From an uncultured Oscillospiraceae bacterium (GTDB lineage Bacteria > Bacillota > Clostridia > Oscillospirales > Oscillospiraceae), in the NCBI GenBank assembly GCA_910588975.1, contig CAJUSE010000008.1:1-64000 (forward strand): 64,000 bases of DNA. Reading direction: 5' to 3'. Position numbers and translations under genes: made by a program. Position 1 is the stretch's first letter. Each line of letters begins with the position of its first letter. Shown piece by piece: positions 38,795 through 48,465 of the stretch. The notes under the pieces were generated by a model. That model had not been told where the DNA came from. It saw nothing but the letters and a program-made list of their open reading frames with translations, and ran no database searches.

Positions 38795-41323
38795 TCATCC
38801 CTGCCGGGACTGGGCAAAGGAGCGGAGATATTCTCCGGTCAGGCTCTCCCGGCAGACGCAGAGTTCCTCCGGCGTTCCGGTGGCCACCAGCCGTCCCCCT
38901 GCCTCTCCCCCGCCGGGACCCATGTCGATGATGTAGTCGGCGTTGGCAATAAGGTCCAGGTCGTGCTCGATGACCACTACGGTGGCCCCACTTCGGACCA
39001 GCCGGTCAAAGACCTCCAGCAGGGTCTGCACATCCTGGGGGTGCAGGCCGATGGTGGGCTCGTCAAAGACAAAGAGGGCATCCTCCTGCTGCCGGCCCAT
39101 CTCGCTGGCCAGCTTGAGCCGCTGGGCCTCACCCCCCGAGAGACTGGGGGTGGCCTCCCCCAGGGTCAGGTAGCCCAGCCCCAGGTCATTCAGCACCTCC
39201 AGCCGCTGGTGGACCAGCTTCAGGTCCTCGCAGGCAGTCAGAGCAGTTTTCACATCCATGGCCATAAGCTGGGGTAGGGAGAGCTCCTCCCCCAGCTTGC
39301 TCCGCCGCAGGATGGCCATGGCCTCCTGCCGGTAGCGGGAGCCCCGGCACTGAGGGCAGGGGATGTCCACGTCGGGGAGGAACTGGACGTCCAGGCTCAC
39401 CGAGCCGGTGCCGTCGCAGGTGGGGCAGCGCAGAGCCCCGGTATTATAGGAAAAATCCCCCGCCTTCCACCCCTGCTCCTTGGCGGCAGAGGTGCGGGCG
39501 TAGACCTTCCGCAGCTCGTCGTGGACGTTGGCGTAGGTGGCCACAGTAGAGCGGACGTTGACCCCGATGGGGGTGGCGTCCATCAGCTTCACCTGGCGGA
39601 TGCCCGGGGCCTCTATTTTTTTCACATGGCCGGGCAGCCTTGTGCTGTTCAGCTGGGCCTCCAAAGCGGGGATAAGACTTTCCAAAATCAAGGTGGTCTT
39701 GCCCGAGCCGGACACCCCCGTCACCGCCGTCAGCCGGCCCTTGGGGATGTCCACCTCCAAAGGCTTCACCGTGTGGAGCTCACCGGTGGAGAGATGGATA
39801 GTCCCCTGGTCAAACAGGGCAGTTTTTTCGACTTTTTCCCGGCTCCGAAGGGGGATTTTCCCCGCCAAAAAGGGTCCAATGCGGGAATTTTCCGCCCCTT
39901 TGATGTCCTCCAGGCCGCCCTGGGCCACGATTTGGCCCCCTTCTGCCCCCGCCTGGGGGCCCAATTCGATGAAATGGTGGGCTTTTGAGAGGATCTGGAC
40001 GTCGTGATCCACCAAAATCACCGAGTTCCCGTCGGCGATCAGGTCCTCCATGACCCCCACCAGCCCCGGGATGTTGGCCGGATGCAGGCCGATGGAGGGC
40101 TCGTCCAGCACATAGAGGGCACCGGTGGTGCGGTTGCGCACTGCCCGGGCCAGCTGCATCCGCTGCCGCTCCCCGGTGGACAGGGTGGCTGTGGAGCGGT
40201 CCAGGGACAAATAGCCCAGGCCCAGCTCCAAAAGCCGCCGGGCGGTGACCTGGAAAGAGTCGCAGATGGCCTGGGCCATGGGCCCCATCTCCTCCGGCAG
40301 GCTGCCGGGAACGGCCCGGACCCACTCCGCCAGCTGGTCAAGGGGCATCTCGCACACTTGGGCCAGGCTCAATCCCCGGAGCCGGGGGGCCCGGGCGGCG
40401 GCGGAGAGCCGGGTACCGTGACAGTCAGGGCATATATCCTGCTTCAAAAACTTCTCCACCCGCTTCATGCCCTTCTCGTCCTTGACCTTGCTCAGGGCAT
40501 TTTCCACGGTGTAGATGGCGTTATAATAGGTGAAGTCCAGCTCGGCAAAATCGTTGCCCTTCTTGGCCTTGTAGAGGATGTGCTTCTTCTCCGCCGGGCC
40601 ATGAAAGACAATGTCCCGCTCGGCATCGGTCAAGTCCCGGAAGGGCACGTCGGTGCGCACCCCCATGGCCCGGCACACATCGGTCATCAGCGACCACATG
40701 AGGCTGTTCCAGGGGGCCACCGCCCCCTCGTCAATGGTCAGGGACTCATCGGGGACCAGAGTGGACTCGTCCACCGCCTGGACGGTGCCTGTGCCTCCAC
40801 AGATCCGGCAGGCCCCCTGGCTGTTGAAGGACAGCTCCTCAGCGGAGGGGGCGTAAAAATGCTCACCGCACACCGGGCAGACAAGCTCCTTCCCCGCCGC
40901 CACCGCCAGGGTGGGCGGATGGTAGTGGCCCTTGGAGCAGGGGTGCTCAGCCAGCCGGGAAAACATGAGCCGCAGGGCGTTTAATAGCTCTGTGCCCGTG
41001 CCGAAGGTGGAGCGGATGCCCCCCGGTCCGGGCCGCTGATGAAGGGCCAGGGCGGCGGGGACATAGCGCACCTCGTCCACCTGGGCAGCTGCCGCCCCGG
41101 TCATTCGCCTTCTGGTGTAGGTGGACAGGCTCTCCAGATACCGGCGGGAGCCCTCGGCATAGAGCACCCCCAGGGCCAGGGAGGACTTGCCCGAGCCGGA
41201 CACCCCGGCAATGCCCACGATTTGATTCAGGGGCACATCCACATCCACATTTTTCAAGTTGTGGACCCTGGCCCCCCGGACCTCAATGGCCCGGGGCGCA
41301 GAGGAAACAAATTTTTGATCCAT
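38795..41323 (-). CDS. UvrA paralogue lacking the UvrB-binding domain
   Basis: An 842-residue twin ABC ATPase of the UvrA family. Both halves have Walker A (GVSGSGKSSLAL and GVSGSGKTTLI), signature motifs (LSTGERQRMQLARA and LSGGEAQRLKLASE) and zinc ligands (CPVCGEHF with CRICGG; CPTCDG with CPQCRG). It is about 100 residues shorter than UvrA, because the UvrB-binding insert that should follow SRLAEHPCSKGH is missing. Such class II UvrA proteins are linked with resistance to DNA-binding antibiotics rather than excision repair. GGAGGG precedes the ATG. The MFS gene follows it. Confidence 0.9.
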   Translation of the reverse strand: MDQKFVSSAPRAIEVRGARVHNLKNVDVDVPLNQIVGIAGVSGSGKSSLALGVLYAEGSRRYLESLSTYTRRRMTGAAAAQVDEVRYVPAALALHQRPGPGGIRSTFGTGTELLNALRLMFSRLAEHPCSKGHYHPPTLAVAAGKELVCPVCGEHFYAPSAEELSFNSQGACRICGGTGTVQAVDESTLVPDESLTIDEGAVAPWNSLMWSLMTDVCRAMGVRTDVPFRDLTDAERDIVFHGPAEKKHILYKAKKGNDFAELDFTYYNAIYTVENALSKVKDEKGMKRVEKFLKQDICPDCHGTRLSAAARAPRLRGLSLAQVCEMPLDQLAEWVRAVPGSLPEEMGPMAQAICDSFQVTARRLLELGLGYLSLDRSTATLSTGERQRMQLARAVRNRTTGALYVLDEPSIGLHPANIPGLVGVMEDLIADGNSVILVDHDVQILSKAHHFIELGPQAGAEGGQIVAQGGLEDIKGAENSRIGPFLAGKIPLRSREKVEKTALFDQGTIHLSTGELHTVKPLEVDIPKGRLTAVTGVSGSGKTTLILESLIPALEAQLNSTRLPGHVKKIEAPGIRQVKLMDATPIGVNVRSTVATYANVHDELRKVYARTSAAKEQGWKAGDFSYNTGALRCPTCDGTGSVSLDVQFLPDVDIPCPQCRGSRYRQEAMAILRRSKLGEELSLPQLMAMDVKTALTACEDLKLVHQRLEVLNDLGLGYLTLGEATPSLSGGEAQRLKLASEMGRQQEDALFVFDEPTIGLHPQDVQTLLEVFDRLVRSGATVVVIEHDLDLIANADYIIDMGPGGGEAGGRLVATGTPEELCVCRESLTGEYLRSFAQSRQG

Positions 41324-41362
41324 AGAAAGGCCCTCCGGCTGTAAAAATCACTTTATACCCTT

Positions 41363-41391
41363 ATGATACCATTTGATGCTCCCCCTTGCAA
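41363..41391 (-). promoter_or_regulatory. Promoter of the UvrA-like gene
   Basis: Minus strand: TTGCAA (41386-41391), 17 bp, TATCAT (41363-41368), the same hexamers and spacing as the Rrf2 promoter. The interval up to 41622 also has a TACAAT (41563-41568) that may serve the aldo/keto reductase gene. Confidence 0.6.
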
Positions 41392-41622
41392 CGAAAATCC
41401 GACCTTTGCCGAAAAAACTCCCCTAATCCCCTTTGAAAGCCGGGTACAGCGGGGGAGATACAGGGGCACAATGTGTATACTCGATAGCCCTCCGAATGTG
41501 ATTTCTTGAGCCGCTGCCCCGGAGCAGAGGTTATTTTTCTTCCTTTTCCCTCCAAACTGTGCTACAATGGTCTCACCTGAAAAGTGCCCGTTACGTTCCA
41601 ACTTTACAAGGAGGGAAATGCT

Positions 41623-42621
41623 ATGAAGTATCAAAATCTGGGCAAGACCGACCTGAATGCCTCGGTGGTGGCCATGGGAGCCTGGGGCATCGGCGGGGGC
41701 ACCGTCTGGCCCGACATGGCCCTGACGGTCAAGGACGTGGAAAACCTGCTGGACGCCGCCACCGATTTGGAGGTCAACTACATCGACACCGCCCCCGTCT
41801 ACGGCACCGGAGTCAGCGAGGACCTGCTGGGCAAGGCCCTGAAGGGCCGCCGGGACAAGTTCCTGGTCCAGACCAAGTGCTCCCTGAACTGGCGGGGAGA
41901 CGGCGGCAACTTCCACTATGAGCGGGACGGGGTCACCGTCAACAACGACACCTCCGCCCGGGCTGTCAAGCAGGACGTGGAGGACTCCCTGAAGCGGATG
42001 GGCCTTGACTACATCGACCTGATCGTGGTCCACTATGTCTGCAAGTCCTGGCCGGTGGAGGAGACCATGGGGGCCCTCCAGGACCTCATCAAGGAGGGCA
42101 AGATCCGGGCCGTGGGCCTTTCCAACTCCCAGCCCGCCGACCTGGACGAGTACGCCAAGTACGGCACGGTGGCCCTGGTCCAGGAGTTCTACTCCCTCCT
42201 CTCCCCCTATCACGGCGGGGACTACTTCCCCACCACCGACAAGCACGGCGCCACCTTCCAGGTCTACGGCGCACTGGAGGAGGGCTTCCTCACCCACCCC
42301 GACTTTGTGGACAAGACCTTCCCCGCCGGGGACGTGCGGGGCAAGCTGCCCTGGATCCACGAGCCTATCAAGGGCAACATCCACAAGCTCTTTGATGAGG
42401 TGCTCACCCCCCTGACCCGGAAGTACAACTGCTCCTACGCCAACCTCATCCAGGCCTGGACCCTGGCCCAGTACCCCAACCTGAGCCTGCTCACCGGCTT
42501 CCGCCGGGTGGAGACCCTGGAGAACACCTGCAAGAGCCTGGAGCTGGTGCTGGATCCCGCCGATATCGCCCTGATGAGCGAGGCCGCCAAGCCCGCCCAG
42601 GTCCCTGTGCTGGACAAGTAA
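41623..42621 (+). CDS. Aldo/keto reductase
   Basis: A 332-residue NAD(P)H-dependent carbonyl reductase with the TIM-barrel AKR layout. Asp and Tyr of the catalytic tetrad lie in NYIDTAPVYGTGVSED, the Lys in LVQTKCSLNW and the His in LIVVHYVCKSW. The cofactor loop is near LLTGFRRVETLENTCKS. AAGGAGGG precedes the ATG. It stands alone; substrates of this broad family cannot be deduced. Confidence 0.92.
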   Translation: MKYQNLGKTDLNASVVAMGAWGIGGGTVWPDMALTVKDVENLLDAATDLEVNYIDTAPVYGTGVSEDLLGKALKGRRDKFLVQTKCSLNWRGDGGNFHYERDGVTVNNDTSARAVKQDVEDSLKRMGLDYIDLIVVHYVCKSWPVEETMGALQDLIKEGKIRAVGLSNSQPADLDEYAKYGTVALVQEFYSLLSPYHGGDYFPTTDKHGATFQVYGALEEGFLTHPDFVDKTFPAGDVRGKLPWIHEPIKGNIHKLFDEVLTPLTRKYNCSYANLIQAWTLAQYPNLSLLTGFRRVETLENTCKSLELVLDPADIALMSEAAKPAQVPVLDK

Positions 42622-42662
42622 GCATCCTCTGCAAAGCGGAACAGGCATCACCCCTAATAAAC

Positions 42663-42700
42663 ACAACAAGGGCCGGTCCCAAATGGGACCGGCCCTTGCA
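42663..42700. terminator. Bidirectional terminator
   Basis: A perfect 13-bp stem AAGGGCCGGTCCC with its complement (42668-42680 with 42685-42697). The T-rich side is on the minus strand, so it mainly serves the flavoprotein gene. Confidence 0.8.
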
Positions 42701-42732
42701 CTATCAAAGGGGAATTGCTTCCGTTGGCTGAC

Positions 42733-44700
42733 TTACTTGCTGATGGTCTCGCCGGCCAGCTTGCCGAAGACCACGGTGTCCACCACGGCGTTGCCGCCCA
42801 GGCGGTTGCCGCCGTGGATGCCGCCGGTGATCTCGCCGGCAGCCACAAGGCCGGGGATTGCGTTGCCGTCAGCGTCCAGCACACGGCACTCGGTGTCGAT
42901 GGTCACGCCGCCCATGGTGTGGTGCACGCAGGGCTGACGGGGAGTGGCCACGAAGGGACCGGTGACCAGCTTGGTGGAGAACAGGGTACGGCCGGTGGGA
43001 TCGGTCTCACCGTCCACATAGCTGTTGAAGTCGTCCACAGTCTTCTGCAGGGTGGCGGGGTCCATACCCAGCTTGGTGGCCAGTTCTTCGATGGTGTCGG
43101 CGATGTAGATGTAGCCCTCCTCCTCCATCTGGGCGAAGGAGAAGCCATCGGCGGTGACGGCGGTGTTCACATCGGTGTAGTCGCCGTCGGCGGACTCGAT
43201 GAAGTACCACATCTGGTCGGGCTGCTCCAGGATGGCCAGGCAGATCTCGTCCCGGCGGCCGTCCTCACGGACGAAGCGCTCGCCGTTCTTGTTGACGCAC
43301 AGCTCCTGGTCGGTGCCGTTGACCACACGGGCGGGGTACTTGGTCAGGCCGCCGTCCTTCAGGTTGCCCAGGTAGAGCAGCTGGAGCTGGGTCATGTCGG
43401 TGAGGGAGGCGCCCACGGCCTTGGCCATGGTGATGCCGTCGCCCTGAGAGCAGTCAAAGCGGTTGGTGGTCCGCATCTTGGACAGGTCGGGCCACTTGCC
43501 GGTGGTGTTGTACTCCTGGACCATGGTGCCGTTGGCGGCGAAGCCACCGGTGGCCAGCACCACGCCCTTCTTGGCGTTGAAGGTATAAGTATTGCCGAAC
43601 TCGTCCTGGCCCTTGGCGCCGACCACCTTGCCGTCAGCATCCTGAATCAGCTCAGTGACGGTGGTGGAGGTGATGATCTCTACGTTGGCGTCCTTGGCGA
43701 TGGTGTTCACATAGGTGGAGATGAAGCCGGTGCCCATCTGCATGGTGGAGGTGTGGGTGCGCTGCCACAGAGAGCCAGCGCCCTGACCGATGGCATCGTT
43801 GAACTCCATGCCCAGGCTGCGGATCCAGTTGTAGCCGGCGGTGGCGTTCTCGGTCAGCACCTTCACCAGATCCAGGTTGGCCACCTGGTCGCCCCCGTTG
43901 TAGGTCTGGAGGGTGAACCAGGCATCGGAGTCAAACAGGTCGGTGCGGCCGGAGCTCTTGTACTCGTTCCACTCCTTGGTAACCTGCTCGATGAGGGCCT
44001 TGTGCTCGTCATTGACGGGGGTGACGGAGATACCGGCCTCGATGGTGGCCTTGACGGCATCGGTCATCTCCACCTTGCCCTGGAGCTCGGCATCGGGGTT
44101 GTTGTAGATAGCGCCGCAGACCAGGGTGTCGCCGCCCACAGCGCCGCACTTCTCCACCACGATGGCGGTGGCACCCTGCTGAGAAGCGGCAATGGCAGCG
44201 GCCAGACCGGCGCCGCCGCCGCCCACCACGATGACGTCAGCCTCCTTGGTGATGTCGGTGCCGTTCTTTTCCACGGGTGCCTTCCAGTCATCCAGGTTGG
44301 CGCCGGCCTGGGTCAGGCAGTCCTGAACGGCGGCCTTGATGGCGGCAGAGGTGATGGTGGCGCCGCAGACAGCGTCCACATTGGTGGTCTGGTTGGCCAC
44401 GATGGCCTCGGGAATGGCAAGGGTGGGGACGATGCCCTCGGCCTTACCATCCACCAGCACGGAGCCGATGCCCGGGGTCTCCTGGTTCTCCAGGACCTTG
44501 ACGGAGGTGATGGCGGTCTCGTCCACCACCACTTCCACCTTCACCTGACCATTCATGCCCAGCTTGGAGGCGGTGTAGGTACCGGCAGTCATGCCGCCGG
44601 CGGCCTCGGGGGTGGGGGTGGGCTCGCTGCTGTCCTTGCAGGCAGCCAGACCCACGCACAGGGCCGAGGCCATGAGCAGTGCTAAGAGTCGCTTCTTCAT
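42733..44700 (-). CDS. Secreted flavinylated lipoprotein reductase (fumarate/urocanate reductase-like)
   Basis: A 655-residue lipoprotein: signal peptide with lipobox LAAC (Cys21), a short Pro/Thr linker, an FMN-binding domain (residues 37-130) with DAVCGATITSAA, whose Thr is the expected site of covalent FMN attachment, then a fumarate reductase-type FAD domain starting VIVVGGGGAGLAAAIAA. The CVHHTMGG and GEITGGIHGGNRLGGNA segments match the soluble fumarate reductase/flavocytochrome c active site and FAD tail. It would reduce a small acceptor outside the membrane. The acceptor and the ApbE flavin transferase are not identifiable here. A LysR gene precedes it. Confidence 0.9.
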   Translation of the reverse strand: MKKRLLALLMASALCVGLAACKDSSEPTPTPEAAGGMTAGTYTASKLGMNGQVKVEVVVDETAITSVKVLENQETPGIGSVLVDGKAEGIVPTLAIPEAIVANQTTNVDAVCGATITSAAIKAAVQDCLTQAGANLDDWKAPVEKNGTDITKEADVIVVGGGGAGLAAAIAASQQGATAIVVEKCGAVGGDTLVCGAIYNNPDAELQGKVEMTDAVKATIEAGISVTPVNDEHKALIEQVTKEWNEYKSSGRTDLFDSDAWFTLQTYNGGDQVANLDLVKVLTENATAGYNWIRSLGMEFNDAIGQGAGSLWQRTHTSTMQMGTGFISTYVNTIAKDANVEIITSTTVTELIQDADGKVVGAKGQDEFGNTYTFNAKKGVVLATGGFAANGTMVQEYNTTGKWPDLSKMRTTNRFDCSQGDGITMAKAVGASLTDMTQLQLLYLGNLKDGGLTKYPARVVNGTDQELCVNKNGERFVREDGRRDEICLAILEQPDQMWYFIESADGDYTDVNTAVTADGFSFAQMEEEGYIYIADTIEELATKLGMDPATLQKTVDDFNSYVDGETDPTGRTLFSTKLVTGPFVATPRQPCVHHTMGGVTIDTECRVLDADGNAIPGLVAAGEITGGIHGGNRLGGNAVVDTVVFGKLAGETISK

Positions 44701-44813
44701 GTTTCTGTCTCCTTTCCAATTTCCCACTTTGTGGGGTAACTTGAGTATATCATATACATTGTTAAAAAGCAGACGAATTTTTCGTGCTATCATTCGGTTT
44801 CCTCGAATGGTCA

Positions 44814-44850
44814 TAAAAAAGGAGCCGCCCCACAGGGACGGCCCCGGACT
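44814..44850 (-). terminator. Terminator of the LysR gene
   Basis: On the minus strand a ten-pair GC-rich stem with two wobbles ends in TTTTTT (44815-44820), 114 bp before the reductase start. Confidence 0.75.
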
Positions 44851-44897
44851 GTCAAAAGATTTTTTAACAGTCTACGTCGCATTTTGACACGCTTGCT

Positions 44898-45821
44898 TCA
44901 GCGGGTCAGATAGTGTTTGGGATCTTGGCGGGAGCGCTCCTCGGCGAACTTCTGGATCTCCCCCAGGAAGGTGACCTGGGCCGGCGGGAGGGTCTGCCCG
45001 GCCTTGTAAAAGACCCCGTACCAAAGCCACACATCCTCCTCGGCCATATCCAAAACCTGCAGGTCCCCGTAGGAGGTGAACCACTGGGCTGCCGAGTAGG
45101 GGCAGGACAGGATGGCCCCCTCTGTGGCCAGCTTGTGAAGGACCAGCTGCATGATGCCCAAATAGTAGGTGGCGTCGGGCTTCACGTCGACACCCGCCAT
45201 CCGCTTGAGCATCTCACTGGTGCAATAGCAGTCGGCATGGGGGGCGGCAAAGGGGTATCCCGCCAGATCGGCATAGTGGAGCCCCTTCTGTCCGGCCAGA
45301 GGATGGTTTTTATGTACCACCAGGCTGGTGGGCTCCCGATAGAGGAAGGTGCCGTCCAGCCCGGGCAGGGGTTTGCGGCTGGGGGCACAGTGCATCCCCA
45401 CGTCCACATCCCCGCTGAGGATGGTCCCGGGCGCCTGCATGTTGGAGGAAAAATGGATCCCCAGCTGGATGTTGGGGTGACGCTGGAGAAAGCTGTCGAA
45501 GAAGGGGCTGAAGGCATAGGTGGCGATAAGCTCGCAGCCCGCCACCCCAAGGGTCAGCTCCTCGTCGGCGGGCACCACACTGCGCAGGGCCAGGTCGTAG
45601 TCCATGAGCAGCCGCTGGGCGCTCTCCAAAAAGCCCTGCCCCTCCCCGGTCAGCTCCAGCTGCCGGCCCACCTTGGTGAACAGCCGCACCCCCAACTCCT
45701 GCTCCAGGGCACGGATGTGCCCGGTGAGGGTGGAGGGGGCATAGCTCAGCCGCTGGGCGGCCTGCTGATAGTTCAGCGTTTCCGACAGCACCACAAATGT
45801 TTTGACAGCCTTCGTATCCAT
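44898..45821 (-). CDS. LysR-family transcriptional regulator
   Basis: A 307-residue LTTR. The N-terminal HTH is FVVLSETLNYQQAAQRLSYAPSTLTGHIRALEQELG, followed by the LFTKVGRQLELTGEGQ linker and a periplasmic-binding-like effector domain. GGGGAGG precedes the ATG at 45821. It is on the same strand as the flavinylated reductase but separated from it by a terminator; control of the reductase by this protein is a guess from proximity. The ligand is unknown. Confidence 0.9.
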   Translation of the reverse strand: MDTKAVKTFVVLSETLNYQQAAQRLSYAPSTLTGHIRALEQELGVRLFTKVGRQLELTGEGQGFLESAQRLLMDYDLALRSVVPADEELTLGVAGCELIATYAFSPFFDSFLQRHPNIQLGIHFSSNMQAPGTILSGDVDVGMHCAPSRKPLPGLDGTFLYREPTSLVVHKNHPLAGQKGLHYADLAGYPFAAPHADCYCTSEMLKRMAGVDVKPDATYYLGIMQLVLHKLATEGAILSCPYSAAQWFTSYGDLQVLDMAEEDVWLWYGVFYKAGQTLPPAQVTFLGEIQKFAEERSRQDPKHYLTR

Positions 45822-45955
45822 ACTGAATCCTCCCCCTTTGGGCAAAGTATAGCACAGCCCCCCGCAAATAAGCAAGTCAAATTCTTAACAATTTTGACGA
45901 AGTGGGCTTTCCTTCCTCCCTTTTTGAATTTTCTCTGCTAATTTTTCGTTTTAAC

Positions 45956-45985
45956 TTGTACTTTCCTTACATTTCGTGCTAAAAT
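45956..45985 (+). promoter_or_regulatory. Possible promoter of the hybrid kinase
   Basis: TTGTAC (45956-45961), 18-bp spacer, TAAAAT (45980-45985), in AT-rich DNA. Confidence 0.45.
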
Positions 45986-46055
45986 ATTTTATCTCCCTCT
46001 CTCGGGGGATGAACGATATTTGGCCTGTGCCCATCAAAAAAGGAGGAGAGCCGGT

Positions 46056-48278
46056 ATGGACGAGCACGACCTGCACCAGGAGCCGATCCATCCTCTGGAG
46101 CTCGATGACCTCCAGGAATATCAGCAGCTGCGCTCTCTGCTCCAGCTGCCCGAATTTCAATCTCTGCTGGCCCTGGAGTTCAAGGACCCCCAGGAATTCC
46201 AGAAGCTGCGCACCCTGCTCCAGCAGCCCCAGTTCCAGCCCCTGCTGGCCCTGCAGCAGCTCCAGTCGGCCATCCATACAAAATCTATCACCGACCAGAT
46301 GCCCGGGGGCTTCTTCATCTACCGGGCCGATGGAGACGAGGAGCTGCTCTACGCCAACGAGGCCCTGCTGCGCCTCTTCGGCTGCGAGGACCTGCAGCAG
46401 TTCAAGGACCTGACGGGATATACCTTCAAGGGCATGGTCCACCCCGAGGACTATGCCCAGGTGGAAAAGAGCATCTGGGAGCAGATCGAGGCCAGCCACT
46501 TCGACCTGGACTATGTGGAATACCGCATCACCCAGCGGGACGGCAGCGTCCGCTGGATCGAGGACTACGGCCACTTCGTCCGCAACGATGCCGCCGGCGA
46601 CCTCTTTTACGTCTTTGTGGCCGACGCCACCGACAAGCGGCAGGCCCAGCTGGCCGAGCGCCAGGCCATGCTGGAGGCGGCCAACCGGGAGCTGCGCCGG
46701 CGGCTGAAGATCATCGAGGGGTTCAGCATGGACTACGAGTCCATCTTCTACGCCGACCTGGACGCCGACGAGGTCCAGCCCTACCAGCTCAGCCACCGGG
46801 CCATGCCCGAGGTATACGTGATGGGCCGGACCATGCCCTTCCGGGATTTTGCACGGCCCTATATCCAAACCTGGGTCCACCCCGAGGACCGGGAAAAGCT
46901 GCTTCAGGTGGTGGATGTGGATTACATCCGCCGCCGCCTGGATCAGGAACGGTCGTTTTATGTAAACTACCGCATCGTGGAGGGGGAACGAACGCCCTTC
47001 CTCCAGCTGCGCATTTCCAACGTGGACAGCCCCGGCCGCTGCTCCCAGATCGTTCTGGGCTTCCGCAGCGTGGACAGCGAGATCTCCCGGGAGGCCGAGC
47101 AGCGGGAGGTGCTGGAGACCGCCCTGCGTAAGGCCAACGCCGCTGTGGAGGCCAAGAACACCTTCCTGAGCAACATGTCCCACGACATTCGCACCCCCCT
47201 CAACGCCGTGGTGGGCTACACCGCCCTGGCCAGAAAAAACCTGTCCGACCCGGAGAAGCTCAAGGGCTTTTTGGAGCAGGTGGAGACAGCCGCCTCCTGG
47301 CTCCAGCGCCTCATTGAGGACGTGCTGGAGCTCAGCCGCATCGAGGCCGGCCAGAGCACCAGCAGCGAGACCCTGTGCGATCTGACACAGGTGCTCCACG
47401 CCGTCCACTCCTCGGTGCAGGAGGAGGCCGCCCGGAAGGGCATCCAGATCTCCCCGGGCTGCCAGGACCTTCAGCACCCGCAGGTCTATGTGGACCGGCC
47501 CAAGCTGGAGCAGGCCCTTGTCCGGCTGGTATCCAACGCCGTGAAATACACCCCCGCCGGGGGCCATGTCCGCCTGACGGTGGCCCAGAGCGGGGCGCCC
47601 ACCCGGGACTATGCCCTCTACACCTTCACCGTGGAGGACGACGGCATCGGCATGGACTCCGACTTTTTGGAGCGTGTCTTTGACCCCTTCGAGCGCCAGC
47701 GCTCCACCACCCTCAGCGGCGTGCCCGGCATGGGGCTGGGCCTCACCATCGCCCGGAGCATGGTGGAGCTCATGGGGGGCACCCTCACCGTGGAGAGCAC
47801 GGTGGATCAGGGCAGCCGGTTCACCATTGCTCTGTCCCTCCGGGTCCGGGACCACGCCCCGGTGCAGGCGGCGGCCACCACCCAGCGCATGCACCGCATC
47901 CTGCTGGTGGAGGACAACGAGATCAACCGGGAGCTGTGTGCCGAGCTGCTCCGGGAGGTGGGCTTTGAGGTGGAGACCGCCGAAAACGGCCTGGAAGCCG
48001 TGGAGGCCGTCCGCTCCTCCCGCCCCGGGGACTTCACCCTGGTCCTTATGGACATCCAGATGCCCGTCATGGACGGCAATCTGGCCGCCCGGGCCATCCG
48101 GGCCCTGGAGGACCCCGATCTGGCCGCCATCCCCATTGTGGCCCTGTCGGCCAACGCCCTGGAGGAGGATCGGAAGAAGTCCATGGAGAGCGGCATGAAC
48201 GCCCACCTGGCCAAGCCCATCCAGATCGACCAGCTCCTCCACTTCCTCAAGAGCTTCTCCGGCGAAACGCCGGACTGA
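46056..48278 (+). CDS. Cytosolic hybrid histidine kinase/response regulator with PAS domains
   Basis: A 740-residue soluble signalling protein. Residues 19-70 hold two copies of a 26-residue Leu/Gln-rich helix (QEYQQLRSLLQLPEF and QEFQKLRTLLQQPQF). Two PAS-like domains follow (about 85-205 and 215-345; FYVFVADATDKRQAQ marks the end of the first). The kinase core has the phospho-acceptor His376 in MSHDIRTPLNAVVG, an N-box VSNAVKYTP, and G-box DDGIGMD. A C-terminal receiver has LLVEDNEINRELC and Asp666 in LMDIQMPVMDG. No membrane segment, so the signal is cytosolic. AAAGGAGG precedes the ATG. No output gene is adjacent. Confidence 0.92.
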   Translation: MDEHDLHQEPIHPLELDDLQEYQQLRSLLQLPEFQSLLALEFKDPQEFQKLRTLLQQPQFQPLLALQQLQSAIHTKSITDQMPGGFFIYRADGDEELLYANEALLRLFGCEDLQQFKDLTGYTFKGMVHPEDYAQVEKSIWEQIEASHFDLDYVEYRITQRDGSVRWIEDYGHFVRNDAAGDLFYVFVADATDKRQAQLAERQAMLEAANRELRRRLKIIEGFSMDYESIFYADLDADEVQPYQLSHRAMPEVYVMGRTMPFRDFARPYIQTWVHPEDREKLLQVVDVDYIRRRLDQERSFYVNYRIVEGERTPFLQLRISNVDSPGRCSQIVLGFRSVDSEISREAEQREVLETALRKANAAVEAKNTFLSNMSHDIRTPLNAVVGYTALARKNLSDPEKLKGFLEQVETAASWLQRLIEDVLELSRIEAGQSTSSETLCDLTQVLHAVHSSVQEEAARKGIQISPGCQDLQHPQVYVDRPKLEQALVRLVSNAVKYTPAGGHVRLTVAQSGAPTRDYALYTFTVEDDGIGMDSDFLERVFDPFERQRSTTLSGVPGMGLGLTIARSMVELMGGTLTVESTVDQGSRFTIALSLRVRDHAPVQAAATTQRMHRILLVEDNEINRELCAELLREVGFEVETAENGLEAVEAVRSSRPGDFTLVLMDIQMPVMDGNLAARAIRALEDPDLAAIPIVALSANALEEDRKKSMESGMNAHLAKPIQIDQLLHFLKSFSGETPD

Positions 48279-48295
48279 CACCCCCCCGACCACCG

Positions 48296-48326
48296 GCCCC
48301 TCCCCTCTGGGAGGGGCTGTTTTTTG
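48296..48326 (+). terminator. Terminator of the hybrid kinase
   Basis: A perfect 9-bp stem (48296-48304 with 48309-48317), then TGTTTTTTGG. Confidence 0.85.
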
Positions 48327-48465
48327 GTTGGGGCACATGTTCCCCGCTCCCGGCGGCAAAATTGGCAAAAAGGGGCTTTTCTTTCTTCCCCGGCGGGATT
48401 ATAATGGACCTGTCCCCCGCCCCTTGCCGGAGCGGGATCATCTCTCTCACAGGAGGATACATACT

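Noticed and set aside
42715..44685. A 656-codon frame opposite the flavinylated reductase
   Set aside because: Low-complexity Gly/Val/Leu/His shadow; signal peptide and FMN/FAD motifs are on the minus strand.
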